Of a DNA stretch of 64,000 nt, positions 36,118-44,610 are shown piece by piece. The first letter of the stretch is position 1. Every line of letters begins with the position of its first letter. The DNA is from Cytophagales bacterium. Lineage in GTDB: Bacteria; Bacteroidota; Bacteroidia; Cytophagales; Cyclobacteriaceae. The position numbers were made by a program, and so were the translations under genes. A model generated the notes under the pieces. It ran no database searches. It was not told the DNA's origin and saw nothing but the letters and a program-made list of their open reading frames with translations. The DNA is taken from NCBI GenBank assembly GCA_022360015.1, contig JAKSDQ010000014.1, positions 1 through 64,000 of the forward strand, read 5' to 3'.

Positions 36118-37569
36118 CTACTTTCTAAAAATAAATATCAGAGAAAGCACTAACATAATTAAAATAAAAATGTTAGCAAAAATTTTGGTGTAAACATCCC
36201 CAATCCGGCTGGTTAATTTGTTGTTTTCAAAATCGATAATGTCATAAAAGCTACCTAAATCGTTTGAAGAAATGGAAAGGTTTCTTTTACTTTCTCCTGT
36301 GACATTCAATACAATTTTAGAGGATAATGTATCGTAGCGTTCTGTCTTGGTATTAAAAAATATCCAGTTAAAATAATCTGTAAGGTTGTAACTTCCTGGC
36401 TCATTGGGGATCCCATAATAATTAAATTGTTTTACTCCATCCACTTTTCCATTCCCTCTTTTAATATTTTGCCGGATATTAGGTGGGTAAAAATCAAATA
36501 TTTCATCATCGGGAATCTGTGGATTATTAATTGCCGATATGTTTCCCTCACCAAATATCTGAAAGCGATAGTTGAAACTTTCGCCGGTTTTCGGGGTGGT
36601 TGAACTAACCTTTTCTTCCAGGTAATAATCCCCCACTGCCACCTCATCTTTCAGTGGGTGCGGGGGCAGGTCTTTTACTTCAATGATTTTGGGGAGAGAG
36701 TAGAATGTTTGAAAATCTTCTTTTTTATTTCTTCCGAAAAATGAACGGCGTTTTGACACCTTATATTTAATGAGTTCCAAAGGCACTGAATTAAGTTCGA
36801 TAGGTTCCAGGTTCCATGGATAATAGGCTGACTGGAACAGTTTATAACGCATATAACGCTTCTTATTCAACACGACCAATTCTCCTTTGATATTTTCTAT
36901 GCTAAAGCTTTCCTCCCAACAGTTGGTCGGGCTGATCAGCTTGGTAGCCTCTGAAACCTGCCTGCTCAAATCATAAAACTCCAGTTCTGCCCGGTTAGCT
37001 TCTGAAACATAAAAGGCCAATGTTGCTGTAAACCCTTCTCCAAGATACACCTCGTCTTTATCCGTAGTTAAAGCCAGAAAAGCATCGGCTTTTACATCCA
37101 TAAACTCTTCTTCGCCACTGCTACGGCCAAAATACTCATCAAAAATACTATTGGAAAAAGGATCCGTTCTGGCAGTTCTTTTGGAGACGGGGCCTACTTC
37201 GATGGTTTTACCCGGAGAGCGGATCTTTTTTCCGTTGACAGTCATGGAGAATGGCTTCAGCCTGAAAGTTCCCTCACGCAGGGCAGCATATTGCTGAATA
37301 GTGCTTTGCGATGAAGATATTTGGCCATTTATAACGGTGGTGTTGGATGAAGAGGTGGTTCCCATTTTTCTGAAACCCTCTATTTCCGGAAAATCATCAT
37401 AATTCTTCAGCCTTTCATTGTGTACCGTAATGGTAATGGTAAAACCTTGATTAAGCGCAATTTCATCGGGTCCGAGTTCAATAGCGACCTTCTGGGCATT
37501 GGCAACAAAGCCGGAAACCACCATCACCAACATGGATAAAACTACTGCTTTGAATAGAGTATTGCGCAT
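36118..37569 (-). CDS. BatD-family membrane protein
   Basis: 483 residues. Signal peptide (1-25), a long beta-rich periplasmic part (for example [40 protein letters not shown]; and [20 protein letters not shown]), and a C-terminal membrane helix ([18 protein letters not shown]). This is the BatD/oxygen-tolerance type. Elsewhere in Bacteroidota batD sits with batA, batB, batC and a MoxR ATPase, but here it heads a run with aroC instead. Role unclear; aerotolerance or envelope assembly has been proposed for Bat proteins. Confidence 0.85.
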   Translation of the reverse strand: MRNTLFKAVVLSMLVMVVSGFVANAQKVAIELGPDEIALNQGFTITITVHNERLKNYDDFPEIEGFRKMGTTSSSNTTVINGQISSSQSTIQQYAALREGTFRLKPFSMTVNGKKIRSPGKTIEVGPVSKRTARTDPFSNSIFDEYFGRSSGEEEFMDVKADAFLALTTDKDEVYLGEGFTATLAFYVSEANRAELEFYDLSRQVSEATKLISPTNCWEESFSIENIKGELVVLNKKRYMRYKLFQSAYYPWNLEPIELNSVPLELIKYKVSKRRSFFGRNKKEDFQTFYSLPKIIEVKDLPPHPLKDEVAVGDYYLEEKVSSTTPKTGESFNYRFQIFGEGNISAINNPQIPDDEIFDFYPPNIRQNIKRGNGKVDGVKQFNYYGIPNEPGSYNLTDYFNWIFFNTKTERYDTLSSKIVLNVTGESKRNLSISSNDLGSFYDIIDFENNKLTSRIGDVYTKIFANIFILIMLVLSLIFIFRK

Positions 37570-37994
37570 ACAATTTATAGTTTTAAAATAATTCGCAAGA
37601 ATACGACTCCCGCAGAACCGGTCTTAACCTGGGAACAAAGGTAATGAACATTCTGTTTAAAAACTTTCCGCTTACAGGTCTTGTCGGGCTGTTTAACAAA
37701 ATTTAACATTCCATGCTACAATAATCTATAAAAATCGATCGTACTGTAGTTGGCAGTCACAAGCAGGGCGGGCAAAGGGTAGTTGGAAGGTAGTTGGAAT
37801 TGACTGGTTATTAAGTGCTTAATATTTTGAAGAAACATGTATAGTGTTTAATTCAAATTGTCACGAGCACAGTCATTTTTGATTAAGAAACATGGAAAAA
37901 CACTTTTTTTGTTTAAAGTTTTGTTGTATATTACATGACAAACCTTCAACAAATTTAATACTAATACCAGAATTTTAAATCAAACCAACCGTTA
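37570..37994. other. Non-coding gap with short G-rich direct repeats
   Basis: 425 bp. GTAGTTGGAA occurs at 37779-37788 and 37790-37799, with a near copy GTAGTTGGCA at 37746-37755, inside a locally G-rich tract. The rest is AT-rich and presumably carries the promoters for batD (leftward) and for the 61-residue protein at 37995 (rightward); no consensus box is clear. Confidence 0.55.
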
Positions 37995-38180
37995 ATGTTA
38001 GAGTATTTTAAATTAATTCTTTCAAAAGTTAGTTTTGATAGGAAGCTCTTCGAAAAAGAGCTGTTGAAAGCAATAAAGTCTTTAATTCCTGAAGAATTGA
38101 AGGAATTGAGGAAATGGTGTTATGCGAAGTATGGGGACATTTACCAGCCTATTCTCAACAAATGTTTCCTTACGACTTAA
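37995..38180 (+). CDS. Small helical protein, 61 residues
   Basis: MLEYFKLILSKVSFDRKLFE, then LLKAIKSLIPEELKELRKWC. Charged, helical, no signal peptide. Small proteins of this look (KVSFDRKLFEKEL ... IPEELKELRKWC) recur in Cytophagales in my recollection, but I know no function. A strong intrinsic terminator 18 bp after the stop marks it as an independent short transcript, which supports a real gene. Confidence 0.65.
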   Translation: MLEYFKLILSKVSFDRKLFEKELLKAIKSLIPEELKELRKWCYAKYGDIYQPILNKCFLTT

Positions 38181-38197
38181 TTGAATTTTAATCACTT

Positions 38198-38217
38198 AGC
38201 CCCATTCACATGGGGCT
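38198..38217 (+). terminator. Intrinsic terminator of the 61-residue gene
   Basis: AGCCCCAT (38198-38205), loop TCAC, ATGGGGCT (38210-38217), a perfect 8-bp stem followed by TAATTATTTG. Confidence 0.75.
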
Positions 38218-38286
38218 TAATTATTTGTGGAGGTTTTGATGAGCGGTTCTTTAACGGAAGGTATGCAGTCATTAGGTTTTATGCTA

Positions 38287-39243
38287 TCATTTCTGGCTGG
38301 CTTTTTTTTTACTGATAAAACTAATGTTTCTTTTCAATCCCTCATATCTGGCACGTTTCACTGCTGAACCCTTAAACAATTGATTGAAAACATCACGGGT
38401 TATTTCGAGCCAGTCATCTTGTCTCATGGCTTTAAGTTCCTTACCGGGGACAAACTGCTCTTCACGATGAGGTGTGGAAAAACGGTTCCAGGGGCATACG
38501 TCCTGACAGATATCACAGCCAAATATCCAATCATCATATGTATTTTTGAACTCCGCCGGAATCTCGTCTTTTAATTCTATAGTAAAATAAGAGATACACC
38601 GGCTTCCGTCAACTACATAGGGGGCTGGGATGGCATCAGTCGGACAAGCATCCATACAACGGGTACAGGTGCCACAATAGTCTTTCGCCGGGCCATCACT
38701 GGCCAGTTCCAAATCGAGGATGATCTCTGCCAGAAAAAAGAAACTTCCCATATGCCGGTTAAGCAGCAAACTGTTTTTGCCTATCCACCCAAGGCCACTT
38801 CTTTTAGCCCATACACGCTCAAGAACAGGAGCAGAATCGACAAAGACTCTGCCATTAACTTCACCGATGTCGGCTTGTATGCGTTGAAAAAAAACCTTTA
38901 ACTTATTTTTAATCACATAGTGATAGTCTTTACCAAAAGCATATTTAGCGATTTTGTATCCTGAAGACCCATTAAAGTCCTCTTGCGGATAATAATTGTA
39001 AATAAGTGAGATGACGGATTTAGCACCGTCTACTAATTTGCCAGGATCCAGTCTTTTATCAAAATGATTGGCCATATACGCCATTTTGCCATGCATATGT
39101 TGATTTAGCCATGACTCTAATCTCGGCGCCTCCTCTTCCAGAAACTCCGCCCTGGAAATTCCGCAAAAGTCAAAACCCAGCTCTCCGGCGATCGCCTTTA
39201 TCTGATGGGCCCGTTTTTCCCGTTTCGATTTATCTGAATTCAT
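38287..39243 (-). CDS. queG: Epoxyqueuosine reductase
   Basis: 318 residues. Cobalamin- and Fe-S-dependent last step of queuosine synthesis for tRNA. The catalytic D136 lies in [20 protein letters not shown]. Two 4Fe-4S clusters: C190-x2-C193-x2-C196-x3-C200-P and C243-x2-C246-x3-C250-P-W-N. The ~60 residues after the second cluster form a short C-terminal part, without the long HEAT-repeat end of some homologues. Divergent from dnaA. Confidence 0.95.
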   Translation of the reverse strand: MNSDKSKREKRAHQIKAIAGELGFDFCGISRAEFLEEEAPRLESWLNQHMHGKMAYMANHFDKRLDPGKLVDGAKSVISLIYNYYPQEDFNGSSGYKIAKYAFGKDYHYVIKNKLKVFFQRIQADIGEVNGRVFVDSAPVLERVWAKRSGLGWIGKNSLLLNRHMGSFFFLAEIILDLELASDGPAKDYCGTCTRCMDACPTDAIPAPYVVDGSRCISYFTIELKDEIPAEFKNTYDDWIFGCDICQDVCPWNRFSTPHREEQFVPGKELKAMRQDDWLEITRDVFNQLFKGSAVKRARYEGLKRNISFISKKKASQK

Positions 39244-39570
39244 TTGCTATTATATAACAAATATTACTATATTATATATACAAAAATAACTTAAATTTCC
39301 GGTGAATGTTGGGCGTAGTAAATTTTGCATTCAGCAATGCTGAACACAAAGTTTGCTGCCATTTTTATGCATATTTGCGCTTATTACTTTAGGAGAAATA
39401 GATTGTATTTTTTAAAGAATTTTAAAAAAAAATATTGCAAAAATCCGATCCTGACGGTATACTAAAAAGTCAAGTCTTGCATCATTTTTTTCTTTATTTT
39501 TTTTTTCACAAATTTGTTTCCCTTGTTCTCTCAAGGGGCTCAAACTTTCACCTTAAACTTTAATTAGTCT
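39244..39570. other. queG-dnaA intergenic region with a 15-bp dyad
   Basis: 327 AT-rich bp. TTCAGCAATGCTGAA (39330-39344) is a perfect inverted repeat around a single central base. I find no TTATNCACA-type DnaA boxes, so there is no support for an origin here. Long T and A runs (39481-39513) precede dnaA. Confidence 0.6.
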
Positions 39571-40992
39571 ATGCAATTGAACTGTAGTACGGTATGGGAT
39601 GAGTGCCTCCATGTAATTAAGGAGCAAATTGGGGATCAAAGCTTTAAGACCTGGTTTGCGCCGATTAAACCGCTAAAGCTCGATAACAATGTGCTCACCA
39701 TACAAGTACCCAGCCAATTCTTTTATGAATGGCTGGAAGAGCACTACGTTCATATTATTAAGCAGGCACTGGACCAAAAGCTAGGTTCCAATGGAAGACT
39801 GGAGTATTCTGTCATTGTAGATCAGGGCGATGAAAAAAACAGCCCTTATACTATCAATCTCCCCACTAACAGGGCCAATAATAAAAGCAACGAAAACTAC
39901 GCACACAATACTTATTACAAAAGCCCTTTCGACCTGAGGTCAGTCGACAGGTTACGGCATGACTCACAACTCAATCCTCAATACACATTTGAAAGTTATA
40001 TCGAGGGGGATTGTAACAGGCTGGCGAGATCGGCGGGCTATGCGGTCGCTAAAAAGCCAGGCATAACTTCTTTTAATCCCCTGATGCTTTATGGCGGTGT
40101 AGGGCTGGGCAAAACACACCTCGTGCAGGCAATCGGCAATGAGGTTAAAAAAAATATCCCCGATAAGTTTGTCTTATATGTCACCTCTGAAAACTTCACC
40201 AATCAATTCATAGAGGCACTGAAAAATAATAATGTGCAGGACTTCTCCAATTTTTACCTGCAGGTTGATACCCTCATTATCGATGATGTCCAGTTTCTTT
40301 CGGGCAAGGAAAAAACCCAGGAAATATTTTTCCACATCTTCAATCATCTGCATCAATCGGGTAAGCAAATCATTATGACCAGTGATTGCCCCCCAAGGGA
40401 TTTGAAAGGATTGGAAGAAAGGCTGTTATCCAGGTTTAAATGGGGACTTACAGCAGATCTGCAACAGCCCGATTTTGAGACCAGGGTAGCTATCATTCAA
40501 AGAAAGTTACAGGCTGATGGTATTTATATTCCGGATAATGTGCTGGAATACATTGCCTACAGCGTAGATACCAATATACGGGAATTGGAAGGGGTGGTCA
40601 TTTCATTAATCGCCCATGCATCGTTGAACAGGCGGGAAATTGATCTGGAGCTGGCCAAACAGACGCTCAAGAATATAGTTCATAATATTGAAACAGAGGT
40701 TGGCATAGACTACATTCAAAAAGCCGTTTCGGAATACTTTGAGGTGCCACTGGATGACCTTAAGGACAAAACCAGAAAAAAAGAAATAGTCATTGCCAGA
40801 CAGGTGGCTATGTTCCTTTCAAAAGAATATACGAATCACTCACTGAAAGCTATCGGCTATCATTTCGGTGGCAGGGACCACAGTACCGTCATTCATGCGG
40901 TGCAATCTGTCAATGATATGATGGATACCGATGCTAATTTCAGGCATTCCATCGATGGTATGCGTAAAAAGTTAAAGATGAGAACAATCTGA
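39571..40992 (+). CDS. dnaA: Chromosomal replication initiator DnaA
   Basis: 473 residues. Domain I (1-85, FKTWFAPIKPLKLDNN); an Asn-rich linker (~86-135); the AAA+ domain with Walker A GGVGLGKT (175-182) and Walker B LIIDDVQFL; and domain IV with the DNA-binding signature GGRDHSTVIHAV near the C-terminus. Binds DnaA boxes at oriC and opens the duplex. Neighbours are queG and, convergently, a cytochrome gene four bases beyond its stop; dnaN is not adjacent, as often in Bacteroidota. Confidence 0.98.
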   Translation: MQLNCSTVWDECLHVIKEQIGDQSFKTWFAPIKPLKLDNNVLTIQVPSQFFYEWLEEHYVHIIKQALDQKLGSNGRLEYSVIVDQGDEKNSPYTINLPTNRANNKSNENYAHNTYYKSPFDLRSVDRLRHDSQLNPQYTFESYIEGDCNRLARSAGYAVAKKPGITSFNPLMLYGGVGLGKTHLVQAIGNEVKKNIPDKFVLYVTSENFTNQFIEALKNNNVQDFSNFYLQVDTLIIDDVQFLSGKEKTQEIFFHIFNHLHQSGKQIIMTSDCPPRDLKGLEERLLSRFKWGLTADLQQPDFETRVAIIQRKLQADGIYIPDNVLEYIAYSVDTNIRELEGVVISLIAHASLNRREIDLELAKQTLKNIVHNIETEVGIDYIQKAVSEYFEVPLDDLKDKTRKKEIVIARQVAMFLSKEYTNHSLKAIGYHFGGRDHSTVIHAVQSVNDMMDTDANFRHSIDGMRKKLKMRTI

Positions 40993-40995
40993 TTC

Positions 40996-43140
40996 TCAAT
41001 AAAAAAACAATTCATCTACAAATACCCATCCCGCGCTACCTTTTCCGGCATGCCACGGGGGGAGTTTTTTAACCGGCAAGGCCTTTATTTTGTAGTATCT
41101 GAAATTGGAAGTAGCAAAAGGTACACGCATGCCACTTACAGCATCGGGGCGATACGCATCAGGTGGTGGTGGGGTCAGTCTTTTTAGCAATTTTACATCG
41201 TTCAGGTCATTCCCACCCCATATCTCAACCTGAACAGGAGGCATAATGTATTGGCCCATGTTAATGCCAAAACTCAAAACCATCTGCTGCAAAGCAGGAG
41301 GTTTTTCGCCAAAATCCACCCAGGCAGCAAAAGGCTTGTCCTTGTAACCCAGCCAGGGTTTAGCTCTAAAATTGGTAGCCTCACCCTTCTCGAAATCCAT
41401 CAGTGACATAGCCCCTTTACCCTGATATTTTCGACTCGGAGGGTTGATCAATCCTGCCTCCACCGGTGACGCCCCTTTAACAAAAAACTCAAACACCTGC
41501 ACCTCACTGGTTAACCACCCCTCTTTGTAAGCTATTGTCTTAATATCTGTAAATGACTGAATTTCAATAGGTTTTTGATATATGAGGGAAGAAATGCTGT
41601 CAGGGTCGGAACCGTCTATTGTATAACGGATGGAAACCCCGGGCAACTTATGTTCCAATACTATTCTTTCACCTCTTTCCAAAACCTTGTTCTTATTTTT
41701 CAAAAGTGGAGGTGTCAACCGGATCAGATCTTCTTCATTGGCCTGATACCCCAGATGGAACCGGATAGCGGGCCACTGCTTTTTCAGTTCCGTAAGATTG
41801 TCATGAGTTATGGAGGTGTTCCAAAGGTAAACATCCTTAAGGGCTGGCAATTGCCCCAACCCGTCGGAAAGTTGCATATCCACCGCTGTTCCTGACAATG
41901 AAAGTGAATTTAACCTGGTACACTTGTCTAAATAGGCCAAAGCTGCACTGGTGATGTCGGTATGGTTCAGGTTTAATTTTTCAAGGTTACCCAATGCGGC
42001 TATGGTTGTCAGATCATCATCTTTCACCGGCATATATGCCAGGTTCAGGGAAACCACCTGATCCTTTATTTTCTTTAATTCTGAAATGTATTCGGATTTG
42101 AAGGCTTGTTTAACAAAGATATTTACGTCCAGCGCCGGTGAGCCGGGGGTTTGCTGAACGACCGTTCTATAGGGGTTGTTAAGTGAAGCTACCAGGTCTT
42201 TACTGGCGAAATCAAAATCATACCGGGGGCGGTTTCCGCCTCCCTGCCGGGCTTTCATACGCTGTTTGGCCAGCATTAACAAGGTATCGGATGGATCCAA
42301 TTGCGCCATAGAAACATTGGCGTCAGCCCCAGCGCTAATCCAACTTTTCAGCAATGCCAGTTCTGAGCCGGTAAGCTGTGGTTTCCCTTCTGGCGGCATG
42401 TGATGCTCATGCTCGAGGGGAAGCAGGGCTCTTTTGATGATCTCGCTCCCGGCGGGGTTTCCCTGAATCCATACCGGACCATGCTCCCCGCCCCTGGTCA
42501 TTAACGCATAGCTAGTCATATCCAGATCTCCTTTCCGCTTTTGGTGGTTATGGCATCCCTTACACTTAGCCTCCAGAATCGGATCTATAAAAGCCTCAAA
42601 TACAGGGGTGTTTTCCGTGAACTCTTTTTTCTGGTTTTTGGTGATGGGTTCTAGCAGAAAGTCCATTCCGTGTGTGAGGCCTGCTCCGAAATGACCTGCA
42701 AAGAACAGGATTACGAGGCTGCTGTAAAGCGTAATTTTATACCACCACTTTTTCTGATCGGTAAGCAGCAGCAAATAAACCAGATAGCTGACCGATACAC
42801 CGATCCATTTGTGCAGTGCCATCAGGTCAGAAGTATACCCCTCTTCTTTTGAAAGAAAAAAACCCATAATAGCCGATAGTGAAGTAGTAACTGCTGTAGC
42901 GTAAAGCAAGACTTTGTGGACCTTTTCAAAAGAAGCGGGTTCCAGGTGCGACTGGAAAAGATCCAGCAGTACCAACATAACGATGAGTGCAATAGGAAAA
43001 TGCAATACCATCGGATGCATGCGCCCTACCGGTTGAAGCCAGTAAGGGATGGTTACATGTGATTCGAAAATCAACAGAAAGGCCAACAGAAAAAGCAGAA
43101 AAAAAACAAAATTGGAAACGATCTTTTCCAGTCTGGCCAT
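40996..43140 (-). CDS. Membrane cytochrome with DUF2231-like, leucine-rich and Fn3-associated parts
   Basis: 714 residues. About five membrane helices in residues 8-155 (DUF2231-like, with MHPMVLHFPIALIV). A c-type haem site C193-K-G-C-H197 follows, with a distal HHMPPEGKP (246-254) of the planctomycete-cytochrome type. Then come leucine-rich repeats (~363-460, LEKLNLNHTDITSAALAYLD), an Fn3-associated segment (~490-550, VSIRYTIDGSDP), and a C-terminal beta domain (560-714). The mix suggests membrane electron transfer joined to an external recognition part. Last gene of a three-gene operon, two bases after the DUF1501 gene. Confidence 0.85.
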   Translation of the reverse strand: MARLEKIVSNFVFFLLFLLAFLLIFESHVTIPYWLQPVGRMHPMVLHFPIALIVMLVLLDLFQSHLEPASFEKVHKVLLYATAVTTSLSAIMGFFLSKEEGYTSDLMALHKWIGVSVSYLVYLLLLTDQKKWWYKITLYSSLVILFFAGHFGAGLTHGMDFLLEPITKNQKKEFTENTPVFEAFIDPILEAKCKGCHNHQKRKGDLDMTSYALMTRGGEHGPVWIQGNPAGSEIIKRALLPLEHEHHMPPEGKPQLTGSELALLKSWISAGADANVSMAQLDPSDTLLMLAKQRMKARQGGGNRPRYDFDFASKDLVASLNNPYRTVVQQTPGSPALDVNIFVKQAFKSEYISELKKIKDQVVSLNLAYMPVKDDDLTTIAALGNLEKLNLNHTDITSAALAYLDKCTRLNSLSLSGTAVDMQLSDGLGQLPALKDVYLWNTSITHDNLTELKKQWPAIRFHLGYQANEEDLIRLTPPLLKNKNKVLERGERIVLEHKLPGVSIRYTIDGSDPDSISSLIYQKPIEIQSFTDIKTIAYKEGWLTSEVQVFEFFVKGASPVEAGLINPPSRKYQGKGAMSLMDFEKGEATNFRAKPWLGYKDKPFAAWVDFGEKPPALQQMVLSFGINMGQYIMPPVQVEIWGGNDLNDVKLLKRLTPPPPDAYRPDAVSGMRVPFATSNFRYYKIKALPVKKLPPWHAGKGSAGWVFVDELFFY

Positions 43141-43142
43141 AC

Positions 43143-44597
43143 TTATGCGATGATTCCTTTCACTAATTTACCGTGCACATCTGTCAGCCTGAAACGGCGC
43201 CCCAGGTGTTTGAAGGTAAGTTTCTCATGATTAAGACCTATTAAATGGAGAATGGTGGCATGGAGGTCATGTACGTGAACGGGATCCTCAACGATATTAT
43301 AGCCAAATTCGTCGGTCTTACCATAAGTTATCCCGGCTTTGATCCCTCCACCGGCCATCCATAAGCTGTAACATCTCGGATGATGATCGCGGCCGTAGTT
43401 CTCTTTGGTTAATTTGCCCTGACAGTAATTTGTACGTCCGAACTCCCCTCCCCATATAACCAGGGTTTCATCCAGCAGGCCCCGCTGTTTTAAGTCAGTT
43501 ACCAGTGCTGCCGATGCCCGGTCGACATCCTGAGCCTGCATGGGCATTTCACCTACAAGATTGCCATGTTGATCCCAACCCTGATGATATAGCTGAACAA
43601 ATCTCACACCGGATTCAGACAACTTTCTGGCAAGCAGGCAGTTGGCAGCATAAGTGCCAGGCACCAGACAATCGGGCCCATACATCTTGATGATATGATC
43701 CGGCTCCTTTGAAAGGTCTGTGATCTCCGGTACAGCGGTTTGCATGCGGTAGGCCATTTCATATTGTTTGATCTTGGCATGAATTTCCGGATCCCCAAAT
43801 TCCCGGTATCCCATCTCATTCAGAGACGCCAAATGATCCAACATTTTCCTGCGACTTGCCATATCCATGCCTTCCGGATTATTAAGGTACAGAATGGGAT
43901 CTTCTCCGGAACTGAACTGCACACCCTGATGGATGCTATCCAGAAAGCCGTTAGTCCACAATTTGGAATACACCCCCTGTCCATTCCCCCGGCCTCTTGA
44001 CAACAGGACGCAAAACGCCGGAAGGTTTTTATTTTCACTGCCTAAGCCATAACTCAGCCAGGCGCCCATACTGGGCCGGTTGCCTACCTGCGCCCCGGTC
44101 TGCATAAAAGTCAGAGCCGGATCGTGGTTGATAGCCTCGGTATGCATGGTTTTTATCACACAAATATCATCGACTATCTTGGCTATGTCCGGGAATAACT
44201 CACTTACCCAGGCACCTGACTGGCCGTATTGGCTAAAGGCAAACTTGGAGCCAACCAGCGGAAATTTTTCCTGATTGGCCGTCATACCGGTAAGACGCTG
44301 GCCACCTCTTATGGACTCAGGTAAATCTTCGCCAAACATTTTGTTGAGCTTGGGTTTGTAGTCAAAACTCTCCAGTTGGGAGGGTGCACCATTTTGGAAA
44401 AGATAGATAACACGTTTGGCTTTGGAGGCAAAGTGCTTGAAGCCAAGGGGCAACCCCTCACCCTCTTCGCCTGTACTTTTGAAGATATCAGGTGCCAGCA
44501 AAGAACCCAGTGCCACTCCGCCTACACCCAATCCCAGCTTGCCCAGAAAATGGCGGCGATTAACGTTTAAGCGATTTTCCAACAAAGGTTTTTCCAT
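43143..44597 (-). CDS. DUF1501 protein, Tat-exported, sulfatase-like fold
   Basis: 484 residues. Twin-arginine signal NRRHFLGKLGLG (13-24) predicts export folded through Tat. The body is DUF1501, related to the alkaline phosphatase/sulfatase fold: RVIYLFQNGAPSQLESFDYK, HTEAINHDPALTFMQTG, LYHQGWDQHGN, VIWGGEFGRT and HHPRCYSLWMAGGG. Several His/Asp positions could bind metal. Its activity is not established. Second in the operon, 13 bp after the DUF1549/DUF1553 gene, a pairing seen widely in Planctomycetes and Bacteroidota. Confidence 0.9.
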   Translation of the reverse strand: MEKPLLENRLNVNRRHFLGKLGLGVGGVALGSLLAPDIFKSTGEEGEGLPLGFKHFASKAKRVIYLFQNGAPSQLESFDYKPKLNKMFGEDLPESIRGGQRLTGMTANQEKFPLVGSKFAFSQYGQSGAWVSELFPDIAKIVDDICVIKTMHTEAINHDPALTFMQTGAQVGNRPSMGAWLSYGLGSENKNLPAFCVLLSRGRGNGQGVYSKLWTNGFLDSIHQGVQFSSGEDPILYLNNPEGMDMASRRKMLDHLASLNEMGYREFGDPEIHAKIKQYEMAYRMQTAVPEITDLSKEPDHIIKMYGPDCLVPGTYAANCLLARKLSESGVRFVQLYHQGWDQHGNLVGEMPMQAQDVDRASAALVTDLKQRGLLDETLVIWGGEFGRTNYCQGKLTKENYGRDHHPRCYSLWMAGGGIKAGITYGKTDEFGYNIVEDPVHVHDLHATILHLIGLNHEKLTFKHLGRRFRLTDVHGKLVKGIIA

Positions 44598-44610
44598 ACT
44601 ATTTGTATTT

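Noticed and set aside
38239-38367. 42-codon plus-strand ORF preceded by GGAGG
   Set aside because: It runs antisense into the end of queG and Shine-Dalgarno sites are not generally used here; likely chance.
39244-39570. Possible oriC next to dnaA
   Set aside because: No DnaA boxes found; AT-richness alone is not enough.
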